DNA from: Sphingomonas sp. H160509
GTDB lineage: Bacteria; Pseudomonadota; Alphaproteobacteria; Sphingomonadales; Sphingomonadaceae
Direction: 5' to 3'
DNA: 64,000 nucleotides
Assembly: GCF_024124765.2 (NCBI RefSeq)
Contig: NZ_JAMXSR020000002.1
Span: forward strand, 2,741,001-2,805,000
Shown here: in pieces, positions 1 through 8,900 of the stretch
How the letters are laid out: every line of letters starts with the position of its first letter
Numbering within the stretch: position 1 is the stretch's first letter
Notes under the pieces: generated by a model
The model's input: only the letters and a program-made list of their open reading frames with translations
Databases searched by the model: none
Told to the model about the DNA's origin: nothing
Position numbers and translations under genes: made by a program

Positions 1-795
1 GAGCAGGTTGCAGCCTTGCGCGCGGGGATCGAGCGGGCTGCCGGGGACGGCCATGACTTCGCGGCCGGATTCGTTCGCCAGGCGCGCAGTGATGAGCGAG
101 CCGGACTTGGGGACGGCCTCGACCACCACCGTGCCGATCGCGAGGCCGGCGATGATGCGGTTGCGCGAGGGAAAGTTGCGCGCCTTGGGCTCGGTGCCGG
201 GGGGCTGTTCGGCGAGCAGCAGGCCTTCGGTGGCGATGCGGTCCTGCAAGGCGGTGTTGTCGGGCGGGTAGGCGATGTCGATGCCGCTGGCGATTACGCC
301 GATCGTGGCCCCGCTGGAGCCTCCGCCGAGCGCGCCGGTGTGCGCGGCAGTGTCGATGCCGCGGGCGAGGCCGGAGACGATCGTCGTGCCCTCTTCGGCG
401 AGTTGCAGCGCGAGCTGGCGGGCGAAGCGGCAGGCGGCGGCGGATGCGTTGCGCGCGCCGACCATCGCGATGCAGGGGCGGCTGGCGTGGGCGATGTCGC
501 CGCGGAGGATGAGGGCCGGGGGTGCGGTCTCGATCTCGGCGAGCAGGCGGGGATAGTCCGGGTCGTCGAGGAAGAGGTAGCGGGCGCCGAGCCTGGCGGT
601 GGCGGCCATTTCGCGTTCGGCCATGGCGGCGTCTGCGATTTTCGGCACGCGTCCGCCGCCGCGTTGGGCGAGCATCGGGAGCGCTTCGATCGCGGCGTCG
701 GCGCTGCCGAAGCGGGCGATGAGCTGGCGATAGGTGACCGGTCCGATCCCGGTCGTGCGGATGAGCCGAAGTCTTGAGACTGTTGGGTCAGTCAC
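1..795 (-). CDS. dprA: DNA-processing protein DprA (partial, C-terminus beyond window)
   Basis: DprA binds single-stranded DNA taken up in natural transformation and loads RecA on it. The first 265 codons are visible and the frame is open through base 1, so the C-terminal end is missing. Seen in order: an N-terminal helical segment with RTTGIGPVTYRQL, then the Rossmann-type DprA/Smf fold with GARNAS, SGLARGID, GNRIIAGL and SGSLITA, the usual nucleic-acid-binding signatures. The GTG at 793-795 is chosen as start because it gives an 8-base overlap with the end of plsY, implying translational coupling. The plsY-dprA order is common in alphaproteobacteria. No frame break was seen. Confidence 0.9.
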   Translation of the reverse strand, partial: MTDPTVSRLRLIRTTGIGPVTYRQLIARFGSADAAIEALPMLAQRGGGRVPKIADAAMAEREMAATARLGARYLFLDDPDYPRLLAEIETAPPALILRGDIAHASRPCIAMVGARNASAAACRFARQLALQLAEEGTTIVSGLARGIDTAAHTGALGGGSSGATIGVIASGIDIAYPPDNTALQDRIATEGLLLAEQPPGTEPKARNFPSRNRIIAGLAIGTVVVEAVPKSGSLITARLANESGREVMAVPGSPLDPRAQGCNLL

Positions 796-1402
796 TCTTT
801 TGCCGGTTGGAGCCGATGCGTGGCTCGGTGCCCGAGCACAGGCGGTCGACGTTCTCGCGGTGCTTCCAGAGGACAATAAGCGCTAGCGCGAGGAGCAGCA
901 GGACGAGGTCGAAGCGACCGAACAGGGCAGCTGCGAACGGCGCGCTGAGGGCTGCGGCCATGCCGGCGACCGAGGAGATGCGCAGGCCTGCGAGAAGTCC
1001 CAGCCAGACTACCGCGTAGACCAGCCCGAGCGGCCAGTGGAGCGCGACGACGATGCCCATCAGCGTAGCAACGCCTTTGCCGCCCTTGAACTTTAGCCAG
1101 ACGGGGTAGCAATGGCCGATGAACGCGCCGGCAGCCGCAAGCAGTGCGTTGCCGGGGAACAGGTGTGCGACCAGCAACACGGCGACCGCACCCTTGGCCA
1201 TGTCGAGCAGCAGCGTGGCAGCGGCGAGACCCTTCCGGCCGGTGCGCAGGACGTTGGTTGCGCCGATGTTGCCCGAGCCGATCGTCCGCAGATCACCTGC
1301 GCCGCCGAGCCTCGTGAGGATGACACCGAAAGGGATCGAGCCGAGCAGATAGCTCAGCACGAGCGATAGCGTGGGCGCGACCCAGAGAATTTCCGTCTGC
1401 AA
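788..1402 (-). CDS. plsY: Glycerol-3-phosphate acyltransferase PlsY
   Basis: Integral membrane enzyme that transfers an acyl group from acyl-phosphate to glycerol-3-phosphate, the first acylation in phospholipid synthesis. At 204 residues it has normal family length. The three PlsY signatures are visible: SYLLGSIPFG near residue 18, GSGNIGATNVLR near 42, and a KGGKGVAT loop near 105. Several hydrophobic helices run through the protein. The start is TTG at 1400-1402, preceded by a G-rich ribosome binding site (GGGGGA); no ATG would keep the first helix. It precedes and overlaps dprA. Confidence 0.95.
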   Translation of the reverse strand: MQTEILWVAPTLSLVLSYLLGSIPFGVILTRLGGAGDLRTIGSGNIGATNVLRTGRKGLAAATLLLDMAKGAVAVLLVAHLFPGNALLAAAGAFIGHCYPVWLKFKGGKGVATLMGIVVALHWPLGLVYAVVWLGLLAGLRISSVAGMAAALSAPFAAALFGRFDLVLLLLALALIVLWKHRENVDRLCSGTEPRIGSNRQKSD

Positions 1403-1497
1403 CTATGTCCCCCGTTCTGGAGGGGCTTATAAACGACGCGGGGCTGACGGCAAATGGCGTGAATTTCAGCGAGGGACGCCAAGTGGGCCGACGTGCT

Positions 1498-1604
1498 CCC
1501 CTCCCTGGAAGGGAGGGGGCTGGGGGTGGGTAGGTCGGCTCATGTCGCGAGGTTTGCGGATGCGGAAGCCGACCCACCCCTAACCCCTCCCTTCCAGGGA
1601 GGGG
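1498..1604. repeat. Intergenic palindromic element (CCCTCCC type)
   Basis: Inverted repeat filling much of the gap between the divergent plsY and murI. The left arm (1498-1540) and right arm (1567-1604) are complementary and meet around TAGGTCGGCT/AGCCGACC. Each arm also contains a smaller palindrome, CCCTCC-TGGA-AGGGAGGG. It resembles the elements at 43668, 47294 and 60394. No function is shown. Confidence 0.8.
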
Positions 1605-1652
1605 AATATGTTGCTCTGGTTTACCCCTGTTAATTCATCCTAAGGACCGCGC

Positions 1653-2441
1653 ATGGACACGCGCCCCATCCTGTTTTTCGATTCTGGTGTCGGCGGGCTG
1701 TCGATCGTCGGTCCGGCGCGCGCCGCGCTGCCCGATGCGCCGTTCGTCTATGCCGCCGACTCGGCCGGCTTCCCCTACGGGACCAAAAGCGAGGCGGAGA
1801 TTGCGGCGCGGGTGCCTGTGCTGCTGGGGCGGCTGGCGGAGCGGTATCGGCCGCGGTTGATCGTGATCGCGTGCAACACCGCCTCGACGATCGCGCTGCC
1901 GGTGGTGCGCGCGGCGCTCGACCTGCCGGTGGTCGGGACGGTGCCGGCGATCAAGCCCGCCGCGCTGCTTTCCAAGACGCGGACGATCGGCGTGCTGGGG
2001 ACCGAGGCGACGGTCCGGCAGGCGTATGTCGATGATCTTGCCGCGAAGTTTGCGGGCGATTGTACGGTGCTGCGTTACGGCTCGGCGGCTCTGGTCGAGA
2101 TGGCCGAGGCGAAATTGCACGGCCGAGTCGTCGCGCCGGAACGTTATGCAGCGGTGCTAGACGGCTTGTTTTCGCAACCCGGCGGCGGCGCGATCGACAT
2201 GATCGTCAACGCCTGCACGCATTTTCCACTAGTGGAAGCGGAGCTTGCAGCCGCTGCTCCGGGTGTGCGCTTCGTCGATGGCGGACCGGGGATCGCGCGA
2301 CGGATCGTGCATCTCATGCAGGGCGAATCATGGTCGGGAGCGGGGGAGGCCACTGCCGTCTTCACCCGGTTGGGCGACGAGGAGCGCGCGCTCGGACCCG
2401 CCTTGGCCGCGCACGGGTTTGGCGGGATCGAGCAGCTTTAA
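1653..2441 (+). CDS. murI: Glutamate racemase
   Basis: Cytoplasmic, cofactor-independent racemase that converts L-glutamate to D-glutamate for peptidoglycan. It has 262 residues, normal for the family. The N-terminal FDSGVGGLS motif (residues 9-17) carries the acid/base aspartate. Catalytic cysteines lie in IACNTAST (C74) and in NACTHFP near residue 188. The ATG at 1653 is preceded by TAAGGAC. It stands alone, divergent from plsY, with its own promoter region beyond the palindrome. No frame break. Confidence 0.96.
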   Translation: MDTRPILFFDSGVGGLSIVGPARAALPDAPFVYAADSAGFPYGTKSEAEIAARVPVLLGRLAERYRPRLIVIACNTASTIALPVVRAALDLPVVGTVPAIKPAALLSKTRTIGVLGTEATVRQAYVDDLAAKFAGDCTVLRYGSAALVEMAEAKLHGRVVAPERYAAVLDGLFSQPGGGAIDMIVNACTHFPLVEAELAAAAPGVRFVDGGPGIARRIVHLMQGESWSGAGEATAVFTRLGDEERALGPALAAHGFGGIEQL

Positions 2442-2448
2442 GCGTTAA

Positions 2449-2504
2449 CCTGGGACAATGTGCCACCTTGCGTCGTAGCCGCATCGTGGCAATGTGCTGC
2501 CAGG
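2449..2504 (+). promoter_or_regulatory. Candidate hairpin in the hemA leader
   Basis: Between murI and hemA the sequence can fold into a two-part stem: CCTGG (2449-2453) with CCAGG (2500-2504), and inside it TGCCAC (2461-2466) with GTGGCA (2486-2491). It ends about 60 bases before the hemA start and has no T-run, so it is not a plain terminator. It could be a leader structure or an operator; neither is shown. Confidence 0.3.
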
Positions 2505-2565
2505 ATGAGGAAAGCGATCACCGTAAGAGCGGTATTGCGCTGGAAACGAGTGAAAGCGAGGCGTA

Positions 2566-3840
2566 GTGCCCAAGGCCATGATTAGCGACGGCATTCCGGC
2601 AACGGATTCGATCAAGGGTCCGCGAGTCGATTATTCGCGCGTTTTCACGCAGGCGATCGACCGGTTGCATGCCGAAGGCCGCTACCGCGTGTTCATCGAC
2701 ATCCTCCGCAACAAGGGTGCCTTTCCGAACGCGCGCTGCTTCGCCGGGCATAACGGGCCGAAGCCGATCACGGTGTGGTGCTCGAACGATTATCTCGCGA
2801 TGGGCCAGCACCCCAAGGTGATCGCGGCGATGGAAGAGGCGTTGCACGACGTCGGCGCGGGCTCGGGCGGCACGCGCAATATCGGCGGCAACACGCATTA
2901 TCACGTTGATCTCGAAGGCGAACTTGCCGACCTGCACGGCAAGGAAGCGGCGCTGCTGTTCACCAGCGGGTACGTCTCGAACGAGGCGACGCTGGCGACG
3001 CTGGCGAAGGTACTGCCGGGCTGCATCATCTTTTCCGACGAGCTGAACCACGCGTCGATGATCGCGGGCATCCGCAATTCGGGCTGTGAGAAGCGGGTGT
3101 TCCGCCACAACGACCTCGCGCATCTCGAAGAGCTGCTCGCCGCGGAAGATCCTGCGGTGCCCAAGCTGATCGCGTTCGAGAGCGTGTATTCGATGGAGGG
3201 CGACATCGCGCCGATCTCCGCGGTGTGCGATCTCGCCGACCGGTACAATGCGCTGACCTATTGCGACGAAGTTCACGCGGTCGGGATGTACGGCGCACGC
3301 GGCGGCGGTATCTCGGAGCGGGACGAGGTCGCGCACCGGATCACGATCCCAGAGGGGACGCTGGGCAAGGCGTTCGGCGTAATGGGGGGCTATATCGCCG
3401 CCGATCGCACGATCGTCGACGTGATCCGCAGCTATGCACCGGGGTTCATTTTCACGACGTCGCTGTCGCCTGTACTCGTCGCGGGCGTGCTCGCGAGCGT
3501 GCGGCATCTGAAGGCGTCGAGCGTCGAGCGCGAGGGGCAGCAAGCGTCGGCCGCGATGCTGAAGGCGATGCTGAAGGACGCCGGGTTGCCGGTGATGATC
3601 GGCGATACGCATATCGTGCCGCTGATGGTCGGCGATCCGGTCAAGGCGAAGAAGATCAGCGACGTGCTGCTCGCCGAATACGGCGTGTACGTGCAGCCGA
3701 TCAACTATCCGACCGTACCGCGCGGTACCGAGCGGCTGCGGTTCACGCCTGGGCCGGCGCATACCGAGGCGATGATGCGCGAACTGACGGATGCGCTGGT
3801 GGAGATCTGGAGCCGGCTGGACTTGCGCAAGGCGGCCTGA
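2566..3840 (+). CDS. hemA: 5-aminolevulinate synthase
   Basis: PLP enzyme that condenses glycine with succinyl-CoA to 5-aminolevulinate, the committing heme step in alphaproteobacteria. It belongs to the alpha-oxoamine synthase family; length is 424 residues. Visible are [10 protein letters not shown] near residue 68, the glycine-rich [19 protein letters not shown], and the PLP lysine in TLGKAFG (K268). The GTG at 2566 follows GCGAGGCG; an ATG at 2578 four codons in is also possible. The C-terminal FTPGPAHT matches the family. It probably supplies heme for the oxidase cluster further on. Confidence 0.95.
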   Translation: MPKAMISDGIPATDSIKGPRVDYSRVFTQAIDRLHAEGRYRVFIDILRNKGAFPNARCFAGHNGPKPITVWCSNDYLAMGQHPKVIAAMEEALHDVGAGSGGTRNIGGNTHYHVDLEGELADLHGKEAALLFTSGYVSNEATLATLAKVLPGCIIFSDELNHASMIAGIRNSGCEKRVFRHNDLAHLEELLAAEDPAVPKLIAFESVYSMEGDIAPISAVCDLADRYNALTYCDEVHAVGMYGARGGGISERDEVAHRITIPEGTLGKAFGVMGGYIAADRTIVDVIRSYAPGFIFTTSLSPVLVAGVLASVRHLKASSVEREGQQASAAMLKAMLKDAGLPVMIGDTHIVPLMVGDPVKAKKISDVLLAEYGVYVQPINYPTVPRGTERLRFTPGPAHTEAMMRELTDALVEIWSRLDLRKAA

Positions 3841-3870
3841 GGCGGGGCGAGCCCCAAAGGAGAACCTGTT

Positions 3871-4428
3871 TCAGTCGATCGTGATGGTGCCGTCGGTACC
3901 GGGTACGTCGAGCGGTTCGCCAAACCCTACCGAATGGAACCGAGTGTAATCGCCCTCCACAGGCTTGGCATAAACGTGCACCACGGACCGAGTGCCATCG
4001 ACGACCCAGTAATGCGGGATACCACCGCTCGCATAGGCGAAGCGCTTCATCGTGGTGTCGCGCGCTACTGAGGTTTCGGCGACCTCGATGACAAGCAGAA
4101 ACGCGTCGGCGACTAATAGGTGGTCGCCTTCAACCGGTTCGCGCAACACCGCTACGTCGCAGCCGAGTACGGTGTCGTTGCCGAGATCGACGCCAATTTC
4201 GCCCATGATCTGAGACTCGGGCAACAGGCGCGACAGCCGAATAGCGATCTTGGCTTGGCGTGCGGCATGCGCCGTTTGGGGCGGGTTCTTCCGTTCGAGT
4301 TCCCCATCAACCAGTTCGACCTTGATGTCGTCGAACGCGCCGGTCTCACCCATGCGCAGAAACTCGGCGGTCGTAAAACGCGCCCTGGTCTGCTGATCGG
4401 TGCGGAGAATAACGGCGGATTTATTCAT
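3871..4428 (-). CDS. Uma2 family endonuclease (DUF820)
   Basis: 185-residue protein of the Uma2/DUF820 family, PD-(D/E)XK-fold proteins expected to cut DNA but mostly uncharacterised. Seen: the N-terminal TTAEFLRM region, ELVDGELERKNPP, GCDVAVLR (the family metal-site aspartate), FLLVIEVAETS (acidic and second catalytic region) and YASGGIPHYWVVD near residue 140. It lies convergent to hemA and next to an unrelated sigma/anti-sigma operon. Such genes are often accessory and mobile. The host role is unknown. Confidence 0.85.
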   Translation of the reverse strand: MNKSAVILRTDQQTRARFTTAEFLRMGETGAFDDIKVELVDGELERKNPPQTAHAARQAKIAIRLSRLLPESQIMGEIGVDLGNDTVLGCDVAVLREPVEGDHLLVADAFLLVIEVAETSVARDTTMKRFAYASGGIPHYWVVDGTRSVVHVYAKPVEGDYTRFHSVGFGEPLDVPGTDGTITID

Positions 4429-4479
4429 AGCCGAGTCGTACCACGAATCCGAGGTTCCGACGAGTCACCCGGCAAACCG

Positions 4480-4946
4480 TTAAAGCGCGGCGGCCAGCAT
4501 CGTCAGGACGCCAAGACCGAGCGACAGGGGGTATGCGTAAGGCCATCCAGCCGGGTGGCGCGATGCCGGCACGGACCAGTGAGCGGTCGACGAGCAATGC
4601 GGCGATCAGGCTGATGCCGAGCACGACCAGCGACGGGCCGGGCCAGCGCAGGCCGACCATCCAGGGCCAGGCGGTGACCAGCGCGATCAGCGAGGGGGCG
4701 ACGCTCGCGAACCACAGCCAGCGCGGCGGCGAGTCGGTGCGCGCGGCGAGGCCCCACCACAGGCCACCAAGGAAGCTCAGGATGATTGCGGCATAGGCGT
4801 AGGCAATCGCCAGCGCGGAGAACCGGCTTTGCGGATCGCCGCTCAGCAGCAGCGCGACCGCCGCGAGTTGCGGGGAGGAGGCCGCTCAGCCCGAGCAGGC
4901 GCGCGATCGGCGGGATGCCGCCGGTCGCGGTAGGTCGCTCGGGCAT
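4480..4946 (-). CDS. DUF3429 family membrane protein (two frame breaks in this sequence)
   Basis: Small inner-membrane protein. Once the frame is restored it is about 155 residues with four or five hydrophobic helices and family-like features (ARLLGLSGLLP, SFLGGLWWGL, IAPPGWMALRIP). Two single-base breaks separate the pieces: a G-run at 4872-4875 and one at 4527-4531, each read as one base too long. The ATG at 4944-4946 shares one base with the stop of the anti-sigma gene, so the two are coupled. DUF3429 function is unknown; the linkage suggests it is expressed with the sigma factor. Confidence 0.75.
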
Positions 4947-5656
4947 CAGACGCGGGCGACCACGCCGGTGGCGACGACCGGGCCGGTCGGCAGGCCGGTC
5001 GGCGAGCCGCCGAGCGGTTCGACCGAGATCGCCAGCGTCGCGCCGGGGGCTATGCGACCGCGGTCGACGCCCTTGGGCGCGAGCGAGGTCGGGCGGCTCG
5101 AGAGCAGGCCAAGCGAATGCGGCACGCCGTCGCCGCCGATCACCCAGAGCTGCGCGACGCGGGCGTCCGGAACGCCGGGGCCGGCCGCGACGCGGAGCGC
5201 ACCGTTTGCGGGATCGTACACTGCTGCAACCGGCGACTTCGCATCGCCGAGCATCGCGACGAGTACGCTGGTCGGCCGCGCGACCGGGATCGGCTGCGAG
5301 ACGGGCACGGTCGGCTCTGGGCGGACCATGACGAACAGCAACAGCGATGCAGCGATCGCGCTGGTGACGGCGGCGAGCGCCGGCCATGCGAAGCGGCTCG
5401 TTTGCGCGGGCGCTGGGGTTCCGTCGAGACTGGCTTCGATCCGGGCAGCGAGATGCGGCGGCGCGGCGCGTTCGGGCCAGAGGTCGAACAACGCCGCCAG
5501 ACGCGACCGCCACCATTCGACCTGCGCGGCGAAACCGGGTTCGGCGAGCACGCGGCGCAACGCTGCCCCACGCTCCTCGCCGTCGAGCAGGCCGAGGGCG
5601 AGTTCGGCGGCGGCAACGTCCTCAGGCACGCCGGTGTCGGTGGTCGGATCAACCAT
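4946..5656 (-). CDS. Anti-sigma factor, RskA-like
   Basis: 236-residue membrane-anchored anti-sigma factor. The N-terminal cytoplasmic part (residues 1-85) has AAAELALGLLDGEER and EWWRSRLAALF, typical of the RskA/anti-sigma-K type, without a zinc HxxxCxxC motif. One transmembrane helix follows near 88-107 (ALAAVTSAIAASLLLFVMV). The periplasmic C-terminal half (RVAQLWVIGGDG, GATLAISVEPLGGSPTG) matches the RskA domain. It overlaps the sigma gene by 8 bases. It is expected to hold that sigma factor inactive until a signal triggers release; the signal is unknown. Confidence 0.88.
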   Translation of the reverse strand: MVDPTTDTGVPEDVAAAELALGLLDGEERGAALRRVLAEPGFAAQVEWWRSRLAALFDLWPERAAPPHLAARIEASLDGTPAPAQTSRFAWPALAAVTSAIAASLLLFVMVRPEPTVPVSQPIPVARPTSVLVAMLGDAKSPVAAVYDPANGALRVAAGPGVPDARVAQLWVIGGDGVPHSLGLLSSRPTSLAPKGVDRGRIAPGATLAISVEPLGGSPTGLPTGPVVATGVVARV

Positions 5657-6248
5657 CGAGGCAATCCTTCAGGCGGGCGAGGCCGCGGCGGACCCAGCTC
5701 TTCATCGTGCCCAGCGGCACGGCGCGCTTGATCGCGAGTTCGGCGTAGGTGATGCCGTCGAAGAACGCGGTGCGGATCGCATCGCGCTGTTGCGGTTCGA
5801 GGCCGTTCAGGCACTCCATCAGTTCGCGCGACGATTCGCTCGCCAGCATGCCCGCCTCGGCGCCTTCGCCGGGATCGGCGATGTCGGGTGCGTCGTCGAG
5901 CGGGCTCGTGCGGCGGACGCCCTGTGCGCGCTGCCAATCGATGGCGCGGTTGCGCGCGATCGTCGCCAACCAGGTTATCGGGCTCGCGCGACCGGGTTCC
6001 CAGGCACCGGCGCGTTTCCAGATCGTGAGATAGACCTCGTGCAGCACATCCTCCGCGGCTTGGGCGTTGCCACAGATACGGTGGGTGATCCCGAAAAGCT
6101 TCGCGCTGGTCAGCGTATAGAGCTCGCGAAACGCGTCGCGGTCCTCCTGGCCGGTCCGCAGCAGCACTTCTGAGAGGTGCGCGCGGGCGGCGTCGGCGTT
6201 CGCCTGGGCGGCGTTGGCCCGTGCTGGGGGGGCATGTGCGATAGTCAC
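5649..6248 (-). CDS. ECF RNA polymerase sigma factor (SigK-like)
   Basis: 199-residue sigma-70 factor of the extracytoplasmic-function group. Region 2 has FRELYTLTSAKLFG, ICGNAQAAEDVLHEVYLTIW and WLATIARNRAIDW. Region 4 has LEPQQRDAIRTAFFDG, TYAELA and GTMKSWVRRGLARL, a helix-turn-helix. The GTG at 6246-6248 is the first start in the open frame. It lies 10 bases after a small lipoprotein gene on the same strand and overlaps the RskA-like gene, so it is under that protein's control. The genes it activates cannot be read from here, though its own operon is a likely target. Confidence 0.92.
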   Translation of the reverse strand: MTIAHAPPARANAAQANADAARAHLSEVLLRTGQEDRDAFRELYTLTSAKLFGITHRICGNAQAAEDVLHEVYLTIWKRAGAWEPGRASPITWLATIARNRAIDWQRAQGVRRTSPLDDAPDIADPGEGAEAGMLASESSRELMECLNGLEPQQRDAIRTAFFDGITYAELAIKRAVPLGTMKSWVRRGLARLKDCLDG

Positions 6249-6258
6249 GGTCGGGAAC

Positions 6259-6697
6259 CTAGCGGCTAAGTCCGTCGCGGCAATAGCCTTCGCCGGGCTT
6301 CACCGTGAGGCAGTCGGTTTTGCCGAACAGATATTTGAGCCCGGTCGCGTCGCCGTTGGTCGGGCGCAGGGTTTCGCGGATGCCGTTGCGATCGAACGAT
6401 ATCGTGTCGCCGGTCGCGGTGCCGTCGAACTTGCCCTTGTTGTCGAGATCCCATTGCATCGTCAGTGCGTACTGGCCGGGTGTGGCCTTGGGGGGCGATG
6501 TCGAGGACCATGCCTTCGACGCCGAGCCAGCGGCCGGCGTAATTCGGCGCCTTGGACTTGGGAGTGGCGGGCTTGGGAGTGGCGACCTTGCGCTCGACCG
6601 AGCCGGCGGACGTCATGTTGCCGTCGCTGCTGGTATCGGGGGCTGGGCCGGAACAAGCGGTCAGCGCGGCGGCGGCGAGCAGGGTTAAGGCTTTCAT
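6259..6697 (-). CDS. Small lipoprotein, function unknown (frame break in this sequence)
   Basis: About 145 residues once the frame is restored. It begins MKALTLLAAAALTACSG, a lipoprotein signal with lipobox LTAC. A Pro/Lys-rich linker follows, then NYAGRWLGVEGMVLDI, a short beta-rich domain (TATGDTISFDRNG), and a cysteine pair in TDCLTVKPGEGYC. The ATG at 6695-6697 has an excellent AAGGAG site. The C-run opposite 6490-6495 is one base too long and breaks the frame. It is 10 bases upstream of the ECF sigma gene and probably cotranscribed, so it may be an envelope sensor or target. I do not recognise a named family. Confidence 0.75.
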
Positions 6698-6738
6698 GGC
6701 GCTTCTCCTTGGGGGGCAAGGTCGACAGTCAATCATGC

Positions 6739-6867
6739 GATCCTCCCCCGCAAGGGGGAGGTGGCACCGAAGGTGACGGAGGGGGGAGGATACGTAACAG
6801 ATGTGGGCTCATTCCTCCTCCTCCGTCTGGCAAGCGCCAGCCAACTCCCCCTGGCGGGGGAGGATCG
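6739..6867. repeat. Palindromic repeat, CTCCCCC family, copy 1
   Basis: Large imperfect inverted repeat. The outer arms are GATCCTCCCCC...GGGGGAGGATC, each containing GGGGGAGGTGGCA and GTGACGGAGGGGG parts. Closely related copies lie at 40762-40893 and 53899-54028. It occupies the gap between the lipoprotein gene and rpiB. Confidence 0.85.
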
Positions 6868-6966
6868 TTGCGGTTCACCGGCCGCGTTCGCGAACAGGTG
6901 TGGCAAATCGGCGCTCGGGAGGGTAGGGGGCTGGGCACCCGATCCCCCGTCACAGGAATACGCCAG

Positions 6967-7407
6967 GTGCGCATCGCCATCGCGTCCGATCACGCCGCCG
7001 TTTCGTTGAAAGCGGTGCTCGCCGCTTGGCTGCGCGAGGCGGGGCACGACGTGCTCGATCTTGGTCCCGAAGGCAATGCCAGCGTCGATTATCCCGACTA
7101 CGGGTTCAAGCTCGCGTCGGCGATCGCCGATGGTAGCGCGGACCGCGGTATCGCGCTGTGCGGTTCCGGGATCGGTATTTCGATCGCCGCCAACCGCAAC
7201 CCCGCCTGCCGCTGCGCGCTCGTGTCCGAACCGCTGTCGGCGAGCCTTGCGCGCATCCACAACGACGCCAACGCCATCGCGATGGGCGCGCGCCTGATCG
7301 GCGAGGAAATGGCCAAGGCGTGCGTCGAAGCTTTCCTGTCCGCCGATTTCGCCGGCGGCCGTCATCAACTCCGTGTCGACAAACTTTCCACAAAGGTCCC
7401 CGCATGA
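6967..7407 (+). CDS. rpiB: Ribose-5-phosphate isomerase B
   Basis: Interconverts ribose-5-phosphate and ribulose-5-phosphate in the pentose phosphate pathway (RpiB/LacAB family). It has 146 residues, normal length. Seen: [11 protein letters not shown] at the N-terminus, DLGPEG, SVDYPDY, the active-site region [17 protein letters not shown] with its cysteine, and [18 protein letters not shown] at 6967 is chosen because RIAIASDHA is the family N-terminus; the frame stays open further upstream only through the palindromic repeat. Its stop overlaps the glyA start (ATGA at 7404), so the pair is coupled. Confidence 0.93.
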   Translation: MRIAIASDHAAVSLKAVLAAWLREAGHDVLDLGPEGNASVDYPDYGFKLASAIADGSADRGIALCGSGIGISIAANRNPACRCALVSEPLSASLARIHNDANAIAMGARLIGEEMAKACVEAFLSADFAGGRHQLRVDKLSTKVPA

Positions 7408-8715
7408 GCACTCAGCCCCGCGAACTCCACGACGTCCAGCCCGACGGCTTTTTCACGCGCGGCCTCGCCGATGCGGACGCTGCCGTATTCGCCGGCGTCG
7501 CTGCCGAACTGGAACGCGAGCAGACGCAGATCGAGCTGATCGCGTCGGAGAACATCGTCTCGAAGGCGGTGCTCGAGGCGCAGGGCTCGGTTTTCACGAA
7601 CAAATACGCCGAGGGCTATCCAGGCAAGCGCTATTACCAGGGCTGCGCGCCATCGGACACGGTCGAGACGCTCGCGATCGAGCGCGCCAAGCAGATCTTC
7701 GGCTGCGGGTTCGTCAACGTGCAGCCGCATTCGGGCGCGCAGGCGAACGGCGCGGTGATGCTGGCGCTGGTGAAGCCCGGCGACACGATCCTCGGCATGA
7801 GCCTCGATGCGGGCGGTCATCTGACGCATGGCGCGAAGCCGGCGATGTCGGGCAAGTGGTTCAACGCGGTCCAGTACGGCGTCGATGCGACCACGCACCT
7901 GATCGACTACGACCAGGTCGAGGCGCTGGCGGTCGAGCATCAGCCGAAACTGATCATCGCGGGTGGTTCGGCCTATCCGCGGACGATCGACTTCGCGCGC
8001 TTCCGCGCGATCGCGGACAAGGTCGGCGCGTATTTCATGGTCGACATGGCGCATTTCGCCGGGATCGTCGCAGCCGGCCTGCACCCGACGCCGTTCGGCC
8101 ACGCGCATGTCGTGACGACCACCACGCACAAGACTCTGCGGGGGGCCGCGCGGTGGCATGATCATGACGAATGACGAGGGCGTAGCGAAGAAGATCAACT
8201 CGGCGGTGTTCCCGGGGCTCCAGGGTGGGCCGCTGATGCATGTGATCGCGGCGAAGGCGGTCGCGTTCGGCGAGGCGCTCCAGCCCGACTTCAAGAGCTA
8301 CATCGCCGCGGTCGTCGAGAACGCCAAGGTGCTGGCGGCGACGCTCAAGGAACGCGGTTCGGACGTCGTCTCGGGCGGCACCGACACGCATCTCGCGCTG
8401 ATCGACCTCACCCCGCTCGGCATCACCGGGCGCGATGCGGACGAGGCGCTGGAGCGTGCGGGGATCACCTGCAACAAGAACGGCATCCCCAACGATCCTT
8501 TGCCGCCAGTGAAGACGAGCGGCATCCGCGTCGGCTCGCCCGCGGGTACGACGCGCGGGTTCGGCCCGGCGGAATTCCGCGAGATCGGCAACATGGTCGC
8601 CGACGTGCTGGACGGCCTCGCGAAAAAGGGCGAGCATGGGGACCCGGAAGTCGAGGCGGACGTTCGGACGCGTGTTCGTGCACTGTGCGCGCGCTTCCCG
8701 ATCTATCAAGGATAA
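7404..8715 (+). CDS. glyA: Serine hydroxymethyltransferase (frame break in this sequence)
   Basis: PLP enzyme that converts serine and tetrahydrofolate to glycine and methylene-tetrahydrofolate; about 436 residues once joined. The first part contains [61 protein letters not shown] and the PLP lysine in [10 protein letters not shown] (K243). The second part contains [20 protein letters not shown] and [14 protein letters not shown]. The six-G run at 8140-8145 needs five G to keep the frame, a likely sequencing error. It overlaps rpiB by ATGA. Glycine made here could feed HemA. Confidence 0.93.
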
Positions 8716-8720
8716 ACAGC

Positions 8721-8900
8721 ATGTCGAAGTTCGACGACGTCCAGAACGACATCAAGGCGACCCCCGGCCTCGGCAAGAGCATGGCCAAGTGGAGCGCACT
8801 CGGCGCGGTCGTGGCAATCCCGGTGCCGGTGATCGGCCCGATCTTCGGCGCACTCGCGGGCGCGGGCTACGCGTACTACAAGGGCAAGAAGAAGGTCTGA
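8721..8900 (+). CDS. Small glycine-rich membrane protein, unknown function
   Basis: 59-residue protein starting at ATG 8721, five bases after the glyA stop. A basic N-terminal half (KSMAKWSALG) is followed by one hydrophobic helix with small-residue spacing (GPIFGALAGAGYAYY) and a lysine tail (KGKKKV). This looks like a single-pass or glycine-zipper helix. Its stop is immediately followed by the nrdR ATG, so it sits inside a glyA-nrdR transcript. The clean frame and tight spacing support a real gene. No function is assigned. Confidence 0.7.
   Translation: MSKFDDVQNDIKATPGLGKSMAKWSALGAVVAIPVPVIGPIFGALAGAGYAYYKGKKKV

Noticed and set aside
2518..3762. Long open frame opposite hemA (over 400 codons)
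   Set aside because: It is a high-GC shadow: the complementary frame is a clear HemA with all motifs. The antisense product is Arg/His-rich without recognisable domains.
6214..6966. Upstream extension of RpiB by about 250 residues
   Set aside because: The extension is read through a palindromic repeat and antisense to the lipoprotein gene; the GTG at 6967 gives the exact family N-terminus.
7404..8715. glyA as a pseudogene
   Set aside because: Both halves keep every motif, and the same kind of run error affects many essential genes in the window.
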